In this document: positions 1 to 4,410 of the stretch, piece after piece
Numbering within the stretch: position 1 is the stretch's first letter
Layout of the letters: every line of letters begins with the position of its first letter
DNA from: JANMJD01 sp031371195
Lineage (GTDB): Bacteria > Actinomycetota > Acidimicrobiia > Acidimicrobiales > Ilumatobacteraceae
DNA: 9,421 nt
Reading direction: 5' to 3'
Assembly (NCBI GenBank): GCA_031371195.1
Contig: JANMJD010000264.1
Coordinates: 1-9,421, forward strand
Made by a program: the position numbers and the translations under genes
Notes under the pieces: model-generated
Told to the model about the DNA's origin: nothing
What the model saw: the letters and a program-made list of their open reading frames with translations, nothing else
Database searches by the model: none

Positions 1-1
1 C

Positions 2-238
2 AATGGCAGTACTTCGTGCAGCCCCCCTGGTGGAGTTTACTGCGCGTCGAGCTTTTGTACGGGCACGAACGGCAAGTGCAGCAATGGTTATTCCGTTACG
101 AGTGGAGGCGGTTACTCGGATGGATTCTGGTGCACGAAGAAGTATTACGTGACCTCCTATAGCATCTGGTATCACTGTTGGGACTGCAGGAAACCGGATG
201 GTAACCTCTGCGGCTGCAGATTCAGACACCTCGCCTAA
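2..238 (+). CDS. Cys-rich secreted-type protein, MauA-like cysteine pattern (5' end outside window)
   Basis: Only the last 78 codons are present, reading from position 2 to the TAA at 236-238; start and any signal peptide lie upstream. The fragment has 10 cysteines with spacing C-x7-C-x4-C-x6-C-x17-C-x14-C-x2-C-x7-C-x1-C, many Gly, Ser, Tyr and Trp, and no long hydrophobic stretch, as expected of a disulfide-locked extracytoplasmic domain. The final C-x7-C-x1-C with the preceding paired Cys, and a Trp next to a Cys (FWC, residues 42-44), recall the middle of methylamine dehydrogenase light chain MauA, as I remember that sequence. MauA continues to a second TTQ tryptophan, while this protein stops 6 residues after the CxC, so it is unlikely to make TTQ. 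The MauE-like and MauD-like genes downstream support a redox-matured exported substrate. Alternatives are a Cys-rich bacteriocin or an adhesin-like peptide. The coding frame is well supported by composition; the MauA relationship is inference. Confidence 0.7.
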   Translation, partial: NGSTSCSPPGGVYCASSFCTGTNGKCSNGYSVTSGGGYSDGFWCTKKYYVTSYSIWYHCWDCRKPDGNLCGCRFRHLA

Positions 239-241
239 AGG

Positions 242-319
242 GTGCGAAACGTCGTCGCTGCGGTAGGTCCCTCCGTCGTGGCAGCCGCGGCTGCGGTCAT
301 GGCCTGGAAGGGACCTTGA
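242..319 (+). other. short hydrophobic reading frame in phase with the next gene, ended by TGA
   Basis: GTG at 242 opens a 25-codon frame whose product is almost entirely one transmembrane-like helix ending AWKGP, then stops at TGA 317-319. The following nine bases contain no stop and the next frame (329-856) continues in the same phase. This could be the severed N-terminus of the membrane protein or a chance frame. AAAGG directly abuts the GTG, leaving no usual Shine-Dalgarno spacing, so independent translation is doubtful. Confidence 0.35.
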
Positions 320-328
320 GTCGCCAAC

Positions 329-856
329 TTGGGTGCCGCAGTTCGCAGTACCAAGGCTCAAGCAGTTCTCGCGCTGTCAGAGTCGATCGGCGCTGCCATA
401 GTGTTCGTATCGCTTGGCCTCATTGGTTCCAGCGCCAGGTTTATTCTCTACTTCGGATTGTTCGCTTGGGCGGCACTCGGGTTGACTCAACCTGATCTTG
501 TGCGTCGCGGAAGACAGGTTTCCAGAATGTCGCTTCACCAATCGGAGTTGGCGTGGATATTTCGTAGTGGGCTTCAGCTGGGGTCGACGTTCGTCCTTGG
601 CTTTGACAGGCTATGCATTGTCCCGCTCGCCGCGTTGGCGGCGGTGGTCGCTCATGGCAGGATCGCGGTGCTTGTCGTCGCAGGCGTGACTTACGGTGCG
701 GTACGTGCGTCGGGGTCGATCTTCGCTACCAGGCTTCCGAAGTCGTGTGGTGTGTCGCCTGAGTCTGTCGGATACTCATCGCCTGAGCGATGGGACTATT
801 TGCTCCTGCTTCCTCTGACGTGTTTGACAGTGATCGTAGCTATATATCTTGGGTGA
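329..856 (+). CDS. multi-spanning membrane protein, possible degenerate MauE-like paralogue
   Basis: The 175-residue frame has hydrophobic segments near residues 12-32, 36-53, 82-103, 107-126 and 157-174, with basic loops such as RRGRQ (59-63), so it is an integral membrane protein of about five spans. The TTG at 329 is simply the first start after an in-frame TGA (317-319). The same frame upstream, 242-316, encodes another transmembrane-like stretch (VVAAAAAVMAWK). Read across the TGA, the pattern (helix ending in Lys, then a helix with a Glu) resembles the start of the MauE-like protein encoded next door, so this may be a second MauE/DoxX-type protein broken by a nonsense mutation. It lacks the CxC motif of its neighbour. 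It lies between the Cys-rich gene and the MauE-like gene, 7 bp before the latter. I do not recognise a specific family. No convincing ribosome binding site precedes 329. Confidence 0.55.
   Translation: MGAAVRSTKAQAVLALSESIGAAIVFVSLGLIGSSARFILYFGLFAWAALGLTQPDLVRRGRQVSRMSLHQSELAWIFRSGLQLGSTFVLGFDRLCIVPLAALAAVVAHGRIAVLVVAGVTYGAVRASGSIFATRLPKSCGVSPESVGYSSPERWDYLLLLPLTCLTVIVAIYLG
824..850 (+). promoter_or_regulatory. possible promoter ahead of the MauE-like gene
   Basis: A perfect TTGACA (824-829) is followed after 15 bp by TATCTT (845-850) inside an AT-rich stretch, 13 bp before the ATG at 864. The spacer is shorter than the usual 17 bp and the element lies within the end of the upstream gene, so this is a weak to moderate call. 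Confidence 0.3.
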
Positions 857-863
857 TTGAACT

Positions 864-1370
864 ATGTCGTCTTTATACAATGCTGCTGGCCTCGCCTTAT
901 CGATTTTGTTCGCGATGTCGGCGACTGTGAAAGTCGTCGCCGGGAACTTCTTCGCTGCGCACCTCGAGTCGTTGGGCTTCGGTCGGAACTCCCAGCTTCT
1001 TGCGCGACTCGTAGCCCTCGTTGAAGCAGCGCTGTCGGTATTTCTACTGCTCAGCCCGGGTGCCGTGGCTGCTGCTGGCGCTGCTGCGTTCGTCGTTGTG
1101 GCGACTGTAATCTCCGTTGCGTCTCGAACTCGCCAGGGGAATGGGAATGGCATCAGTAGTTGCTACTGCTTTTCAGCTCATGAAGTCTCCACGCGCCAAC
1201 TCGTGGTGCGAAACCTCGGTGTCCTTCTGCTTGCGGTCGCAGCCGCTCACGCCAAGTTTCGGGGCTTGCAGAGCACTCCTCTGCTCGTTGCTGCATGCCT
1301 CGGCGCGACAAGCCGACTGGCGATTCCTGCACTTCGTCTCAGGTCGCCAGACACGAAAGACGTGATATAG
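864..1370 (+). CDS. MauE/DoxX-like redox-associated membrane protein
   Basis: This 168-residue protein has about four hydrophobic segments (residues 7-25, 46-64, 66-86, 116-131), with a fifth weak one at 137-155. Features typical of MauE-like proteins are a Lys at the end of the first helix (K23), a Glu in the second (E54), and, after a polar loop, a CxC-F motif (C100, C102, F103) followed by RN (116-117) at the start of the next helix. MauE is needed, with MauD, to produce the disulfide-rich light chain of methylamine dehydrogenase; many actinobacterial homologues have no methylamine role and are thought to pass electrons across the membrane for disulfide chemistry. Here the CxC pair could exchange electrons with the thioredoxin-like protein encoded 49 bp downstream and so help oxidise the Cys-rich protein encoded upstream. 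ATG at 864 follows the preceding stop by 7 bp; no strong Shine-Dalgarno is seen. Confidence 0.75.
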   Translation: MSSLYNAAGLALSILFAMSATVKVVAGNFFAAHLESLGFGRNSQLLARLVALVEAALSVFLLLSPGAVAAAGAAAFVVVATVISVASRTRQGNGNGISSCYCFSAHEVSTRQLVVRNLGVLLLAVAAAHAKFRGLQSTPLLVAACLGATSRLAIPALRLRSPDTKDVI

Positions 1371-1371
1371 T
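1363..1371 (+). promoter_or_regulatory. extended -10 promoter candidate for the thioredoxin-like gene
   Basis: TGATATAGT at 1363-1371 fits an extended -10 element (TGn followed by a hexamer matching TATAAT at five of six bases). It overlaps the stop codon of the MauE-like gene. Initiation here would give a leader of roughly 40 bases before the TTG at 1420. No good -35 hexamer is present, which extended -10 promoters can tolerate. Confidence 0.4.
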
Positions 1372-1419
1372 GGCCATCTTGATCAGTATCCAAGTCAGTA
1401 GTCGTGAACGAGGTTAAAG

Positions 1420-1929
1420 TTGACTATCTTTGTGGCGTCAATCGCGATCCTTACGTTGATCAACTCAGTCGTCCTCTTGGTCGTGATGCGTCACTTCGGC
1501 GTCATTGCGATCGAGACAACGATTGGTCACAACAACGACGGACTGCGGGTTGGCACGCGACTCCCAAATCTTGTGGGCTCGGACAGCGACGATGCGCCAC
1601 TTGATATCCGTCCCGCGATCGGAAAGTGGGTCGTGATCGCAGCTCATCCGACGTGCGCGCTTTGTGTTCAACTTCTCAAAGACCTTCGCGCAAGTCCAGT
1701 ACGCGTCGGAGCCATCGTGGTGACCGATGGCAACGGCGATGACTGCCGACTCCTTGAAGATGTCGGGCCGCCAGGTCAGTACGTGGCGGACAAGATGGCC
1801 TTTGCGCGGCTCCAGGTGGAGGTCACGCCGTTCGTGTACGTAGTGAACAACGGTCGAGTAGCGAGCAAAGGCCTGGCGTCGTCTTCCAAGCGCGTGGCAC
1901 AGTTGATCAGCCAAGCAGCAGATGTCTGA
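1420..1929 (+). CDS. membrane-anchored thioredoxin-fold protein (MauD/TlpA-like)
   Basis: The 169-residue protein begins with an uncleaved-type hydrophobic anchor (residues 3-23, followed by MRH), then a redoxin domain. The active site is CALC (C79-C82) after a beta strand (KWVVIAAHPT), and a Thr-Pro pair (136-137, in VTPF) supplies the cis-proline of the thioredoxin fold, followed by the usual 'hydrophobic strand, Asn-Gly turn, strand' (VYVVNNGRVASKG). The spacing and the GTRLPN lead-in match MauD/TlpA-type periplasmic oxidoreductases that act on disulfides outside the membrane. Start TTG 1420 is chosen because GAGG (1410-1413) sits 6 bp upstream and it gives the complete anchor; GTG 1404 opens a different, non-homologous frame. 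With the preceding MauE-like gene it forms a MauE/MauD pair, probably maturing the Cys-rich protein at the left edge. An extra Cys (C109) lies outside the active site. Confidence 0.8.
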   Translation: MTIFVASIAILTLINSVVLLVVMRHFGVIAIETTIGHNNDGLRVGTRLPNLVGSDSDDAPLDIRPAIGKWVVIAAHPTCALCVQLLKDLRASPVRVGAIVVTDGNGDDCRLLEDVGPPGQYVADKMAFARLQVEVTPFVYVVNNGRVASKGLASSSKRVAQLISQAADV

Positions 1930-1972
1930 ACCGGCCTAGTGCTCTGCGAGGTTATCCGCACGCGGGTGGTGG

Positions 1973-2200
1973 CACTTCAGAATATCTGCTGCGCATTTGG
2001 ACGGCTATCGCTCGGCCTCGACCGCAGCGGGGATCGCCGGTGACCGGTCGATCGTGGTGCCGGGCTGTCGAGTACGGATGACGTCCGTGAGGGTGTCATC
2101 CGGATGATGACGGCGGCTCGCCCGCCGACGGTGTTGTTCGCCGCCCAAGACCTGATCACCGTCGGTGCGGCCCGGCGTTGGGCAGAGGAGCTGCGCCCGG
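1973..2200 (+). pseudogene. frameshifted fragment of a LacI-family transcriptional regulator
   Basis: Two adjoining frames together read like the ligand-binding half of a LacI/PurR regulator. From about 1985 one frame gives AAHLDGYRSASTAAGIAGD then IVVPGC, matching the 'R..Gy..Al....gi..d' region. After a shift near 2065-2075 the next frame gives STDDVREGVIRMM then PPTVLFAAQDLITVGAARRW, matching the conserved 'P.ai.a.nD..A.Ga' strand and helix. The helix-turn-helix and first sugar-binding lobe (about 190 residues) are missing upstream, and the C-terminal lobe is not recognisable after about 2200. This is therefore a decayed remnant, not a gene. It lies between the AT-richer accessory cluster and hisG, where base composition changes. 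The segment 1930-1972 holds nothing I can identify. Confidence 0.7.
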
Positions 2201-2298
2201 CGGGTCGGCTGGTCGGCGCGCGGCTCCGGGGAGTTGCCTGGTCGTCTCGCGTAGGAGTTGCGGCCGAATTCGACCAATGGGATCGTCCGTCGCGTCTT

Positions 2299-2304
2299 TA
2301 CACT
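2299..2304 (+). promoter_or_regulatory. -10 element for a leaderless hisG transcript
   Basis: TACACT (TAnnnT type) lies exactly 7 bp before GTG 2312, the spacing expected when transcription starts at the first base of the start codon, a common arrangement in Actinobacteria. No Shine-Dalgarno precedes this GTG, which fits leaderless translation. No clear -35 is seen. Confidence 0.4.
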
Positions 2305-2311
2305 CGGTCGG

Positions 2312-3184
2312 GTGCTACGACTGGTGCTTCCGAAGGGCTCGCTCGAACGGGCGACGCTGGAGTTGTTCGATGCCGCCGACCTGCCCGTCCGGCGGAGTTC
2401 GGCGGTCGAGTACCGGGCGACGATCGACGATCACCGCATCGACGAGGTCCGCATCCTGCGACCCCAGGAGATCCCGACGTACGTCGCCGAAGGCATGTTC
2501 GACATGGGCATCACGGCGCGCGACTGGATCGAGGAGACCGGCAGCGATGTCGCCAGCCTCGGCGAACTCAGCTACTCCAAGGCGAGTGGCAATCCAACGC
2601 GGATCGTCATCGCCGTCGCCGGGGATTCGCCGATCAGCCGGGTGGAGGACCTGCCGAACGGTGTGCGGGTATCGACCGAGTATCCCGGTCTCACCAGGCG
2701 ATTCTTCGAGTCCAAAGGCGTCGAGGCGCAGGTGCGACTGTCGTATGGCGCGACCGAGGCGAAGATTCCCGAGATCGCCGATGCGATCGTCGATCTCACC
2801 GAGACCGGCCGGGCGATCAAGGCGGCCGGGCTCAAGATCATCGACACGATCCTGGTCAGCTACACCGAGGTGATCGCCAACCCGGTGTCGTTCGCCGATC
2901 CCGACAAGCGCCGGGCGATGGCCCAGTTGATGACACTGCTGAACGGCACGCTCGATGCCCGCGGCAAGGTCCTGGTGAAGTTGAACGTGCCGGCCGGGCA
3001 GTTCCAGGCGGTGTTGGCGGTGCTGCCGGCGGCGAAGTCGCCGACCGTGTCGCAGCTGGCCGATGGCGGTTTCGCCATCGAGGCCGTCGTCGAGAAGCGC
3101 ACGATCAACACCTTGATCCCCGACCTGAAGGACGCCGGAGCAACCGATCTGCTCGAGATCCCGATCTCGAAGATCGTCCACTGA
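2312..3184 (+). CDS. hisG: ATP phosphoribosyltransferase, long form
   Basis: HisG catalyses the first step of histidine synthesis: ATP plus PRPP gives phosphoribosyl-ATP, in the cytoplasm. The 290-residue product opens with the family start (LVLPKGSLE, residues 4-12), has the FDMGITARDW segment (63-72) of the first lobe, and carries the family signature region IADAIVDLTETGRAIKAAGL (155-174), where the phosphate-binding loop (TETG) sits. Residues about 215-290 form the extra C-terminal domain (from RGKVLVKLNVP to the end) of the long, hexameric, histidine-inhibited form, so it should not need HisZ. GTG 2312 is preferred to the in-frame TTG at 2258 because family members begin within a few residues of LPKGS and because of the TAnnnT element 7 bp upstream. 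Its TGA overlaps the next ATG by one base, so the downstream small gene is probably translationally coupled. No other his gene is in view. Confidence 0.95.
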   Translation: MLRLVLPKGSLERATLELFDAADLPVRRSSAVEYRATIDDHRIDEVRILRPQEIPTYVAEGMFDMGITARDWIEETGSDVASLGELSYSKASGNPTRIVIAVAGDSPISRVEDLPNGVRVSTEYPGLTRRFFESKGVEAQVRLSYGATEAKIPEIADAIVDLTETGRAIKAAGLKIIDTILVSYTEVIANPVSFADPDKRRAMAQLMTLLNGTLDARGKVLVKLNVPAGQFQAVLAVLPAAKSPTVSQLADGGFAIEAVVEKRTINTLIPDLKDAGATDLLEIPISKIVH

Positions 3185-3237
3185 TGTCCGGGCCACTGAT
3201 GTCGGGGCCACTGATGTCCGGGCCACTGATGCCTGGG
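3178..3237 (+). repeat. four tandem 15-bp repeats across the hisG stop and downstream start
   Basis: Units of consensus CCACTGATGTCCGGG occupy 3178-3192, 3193-3207, 3208-3222 and 3223-3237. The second differs by one base; the fourth by two. Each unit contains TGATG. In the first this is the hisG stop overlapping the next gene's ATG; in the others it supplies further in-frame ATGs. The repeat encodes MSGPL pentapeptides in the downstream frame. A 15-bp unit keeps the frame, so copy number could change without breaking the gene. Confidence 0.9.
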
Positions 3238-3441
3238 TCGGCGCAACGAGGCCAGGTCGCCGAGTTCGACGTCGATCGGGGGCTCGGAGTGATCGAGTCT
3301 GAAGCGGGGGAGCGCGTGATCTTTCACTGCACCCAGATCGCCGATGGTTCGCGGATCATCGCCGAGAATACGCCGGTGACCTTTGAGTTGCTGGCGAAGC
3401 TCGGCCGCTATGAAGCGACGGCGATCACGCCGGTTTCGTGA
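3184..3441 (+). CDS. divergent cold-shock-domain-like protein with MSGPL repeats
   Basis: The 85-residue product starts with three MSGPL repeats and an MPGSA variant (1-20), then has one OB-fold segment (23-84) with the cold-shock layout: GQVAEFDVDRGLGVIES (compare GxVkwFnxxkGfGFI), a second strand VIFHC (45-49, compare VFVHf), TQIADGSRIIAENTPVTFEL and a final strand YEATAITPV. The domain normally binds single-stranded RNA or DNA through aromatic residues on RNP1 and RNP2; here several are replaced (Gly-Leu-Gly-Val for GFGF, Ile for Phe), so nucleic-acid binding may be weaker or altered. ATG 3184 overlaps the hisG TGA; ATGs at 3199, 3214 and 3229 could also serve, the last giving a 70-residue protein without the MSGPL repeats. 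Neighbours are hisG upstream (coupled) and the ATL gene 16 bp downstream. Confidence 0.75.
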   Translation: MSGPLMSGPLMSGPLMPGSAQRGQVAEFDVDRGLGVIESEAGERVIFHCTQIADGSRIIAENTPVTFELLAKLGRYEATAITPVS

Positions 3442-3457
3442 TCAGTGCGTTGACCGG

Positions 3458-3835
3458 ATGGCCAGTGAACTCGAACGACGCATCGTTGAAGTGATCCGGT
3501 TCCTGCGGGACGGCGAGGTGGTCAGCTATGGCGACATCGCCAACGATGCCGGCTTTCCCGGCCGCTCGCGGGCGGTCGGGCATGTGCTGTCAGTCTTGAC
3601 GGACACCTACGAGTTGCCCTGGTGGCGAGTGGTGAACTCGGCCGGGCGGCTGGTGCCCGGGCATGAGGCCGAGCAGGCCCAACTGCTGCGAGCCGAGGGT
3701 GTCACAGTCGACAACGGCCGGGTGAAGGCCGCGATCTACGGGCGGTTCAAGGCCGGCCCTGTGAAGCAGAGCCCAGTCAAGCAAAGCCCGGTCAAGGAGC
3801 GCCGATTCAGGCCGGCTCGCCGACCGAACCCTTGA
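3458..3835 (+). CDS. alkyltransferase-like (ATL) DNA-binding protein, MGMT family
   Basis: ATL proteins carry the DNA-binding domain of O6-alkylguanine-DNA alkyltransferase but cannot remove the alkyl group; they bind the flipped damaged base and hand it to nucleotide excision repair. The 125-residue product has the winged-helix region VVSYGDIANDAGFPGRSRAVG (21-41), including the Arg (R38) that intercalates in place of the flipped base, and PWWRVV (54-59) where active enzymes have PCHRV. The reactive Cys is thus Trp (W55), as in known ATLs, and the His is also Trp (W56). ATG 3458 starts 16 bp after the preceding gene and gives the usual short N-terminus; the in-frame TTG at 3383 would add 25 residues that overlap that gene. 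The tail (100-125) is basic and repetitive (PVKQS PVKQS PVKE). The 3' end overlaps the convergent DUF1844 gene by 29 bp. Confidence 0.88.
   Translation: MASELERRIVEVIRFLRDGEVVSYGDIANDAGFPGRSRAVGHVLSVLTDTYELPWWRVVNSAGRLVPGHEAEQAQLLRAEGVTVDNGRVKAAIYGRFKAGPVKQSPVKQSPVKERRFRPARRPNP
3757..3801 (+). repeat. three imperfect 15-bp repeats in the ATL tail
   Basis: Units at 3757-3771, 3772-3786 and 3787-3801 approximate CCCGGTCAAGCAAAG and encode PVKQS, PVKQS and PVKER. This is the second in-frame 15-bp tandem repeat within about 600 bp, with a sequence unrelated to the one at 3178-3237. Confidence 0.8.
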
Positions 3836-4184
3836 TCTGCACGAACGCCAGTCGGATCTGGCTGAGCGCATCGCGCAGCGTCGAGACCTCGGGTCCGAGT
3901 CGGTCGCCGAGCCCCTCGACGAGGCAGGCGAATCCGTCGATGGCCAGAGCGGCGTCGCCGAGGCGTGGCGGCATCGCCGACAGGTGGATGGCGCCCAACT
4001 CGTACATTCCCATCGCATGGTTGAGGATGACCACTTCGGCCGGTACCTCGGCCAGACGGGTGCGAGCGTCGGCGAGTTCGGCCTGCACGGCAGCGACCTG
4101 GTCGTCGGGAAACTCGTCCTCGTCCACGTCGGCGCCAGCGGCCGACACCTCGTGTTCACCATCAGGTGTCCAAAGTCCACTCAC
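3807..4184 (-). CDS. DUF1844 family protein
   Basis: The 125-residue acidic protein has an unstructured acidic N-terminus (about 1-35) and then a helical domain: LAEVPAEVVILNHAMGMYELGAIHL (44-68), DAALAIDGFACLVEGLGDRLG (77-97) and a final helix LRDALSQIRLAFVQIKG (103-119). This matches the actinobacterial DUF1844 pattern ('aEVPa.evI...a..lm.aAa.kLG....dl.eAr..I..la.L.......lg.....Lr..L..lqlaF'). Members are commonly encoded beside infC, as here, but transcribed away from it. The function is unknown to me. The start is GTG (complement of 4182-4184), with a TAnnnT element 7 bp upstream. It converges with the ATL gene, and their 3' ends overlap by 29 bp. Confidence 0.8.
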   Translation of the reverse strand: MSGLWTPDGEHEVSAAGADVDEDEFPDDQVAAVQAELADARTRLAEVPAEVVILNHAMGMYELGAIHLSAMPPRLGDAALAIDGFACLVEGLGDRLGPEVSTLRDALSQIRLAFVQIKGSVGEPA

Positions 4185-4191
4185 ATGCGCT

Positions 4192-4197
4192 ACCCTA
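4192..4197 (-). promoter_or_regulatory. -10 element for a leaderless DUF1844 transcript
   Basis: On the minus strand TAGGGT (complement of 4192-4197) lies exactly 7 bp before the GTG, and no Shine-Dalgarno is present. This is the same arrangement as at hisG. A TTGACC nearby (complement of 4202-4207) is only 4 bp from it, too close to be its -35. Confidence 0.4.
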
Positions 4198-4219
4198 GCC
4201 AGGTCAATTCATGCGAAGT

Positions 4220-4333
4220 GGGGTGTAACCCGGCGACTCGTCGCCGAACGTCATCCCCACCCGGCCACCCGGTTTCGGTGTGCGTCGGGTCGGCAACCCC
4301 GGCCTCCGAGGTCGACACCCCGTTCGGGGTGTC
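4220..4333 (+). promoter_or_regulatory. structured infC leader with possible alternative pairing
   Basis: Within the 226-bp gap before infC are two perfect inverted repeats. At 4231-4246, CGGCGAC and GTCGCCG flank TC. At 4314-4333, GACACCCC and GGGGTGTC flank GTTC (8-bp stem). GGGGTGT also occurs at 4220-4226 and can pair 7 bp with ACACCCC at 4315-4321, competing with the second hairpin. Mutually exclusive long-range and local pairings are the usual design of ribosomal-protein attenuators, and in Bacillus the infC-rpmI-rplT leader is controlled by L20. No U-tract follows the hairpin and no clear + strand promoter is visible, so the mechanism is inference. The rest of the gap shows nothing I can name. 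Confidence 0.45.
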
Positions 4334-4396
4334 CCCGCGGCGTTCGGTTCGTCGGCTTCGTCGATCAACCGTATTGAAAGGGAATGCCCATTGCGC

Positions 4397-4401
4397 AGGA
4401 G
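4397..4401 (+). promoter_or_regulatory. ribosome binding site that fixes the infC start
   Basis: AGGAG lies 9 bp before ATA 4411, is followed by an in-frame TGA (4402-4404), and is the only strong Shine-Dalgarno in the region. The first in-frame standard start codon (TTG 4513) is 34 codons further on and would remove most of the IF3 N-domain. Confidence 0.75.
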
Positions 4402-4410
4402 TGAACAGCC

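Noticed and set aside
2..238. A functional TTQ-bearing methylamine dehydrogenase light chain
   Set aside because: The protein ends 6 residues after the CxC, so the second cross-linking Trp region is absent, and no heavy-chain gene is visible.
3178..3237. Tandem repeats as a CRISPR array
   Set aside because: The 15-bp units are contiguous with no spacers and are coding; no cas gene is near.
2104..3441. 445-residue + strand frame running from the LacI remnant through hisG to the cold-shock-like protein
   Set aside because: The middle 900 bp is an out-of-frame shadow of hisG. Only the first part (LacI fragment) and the last part (from ATG 3184) look like protein, so it is not a fusion.
3383..3460. 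TTG 3383 as the ATL start
   Set aside because: The added 25 residues are an out-of-frame reading of the upstream gene; ATG 3458 gives the normal family N-terminus.
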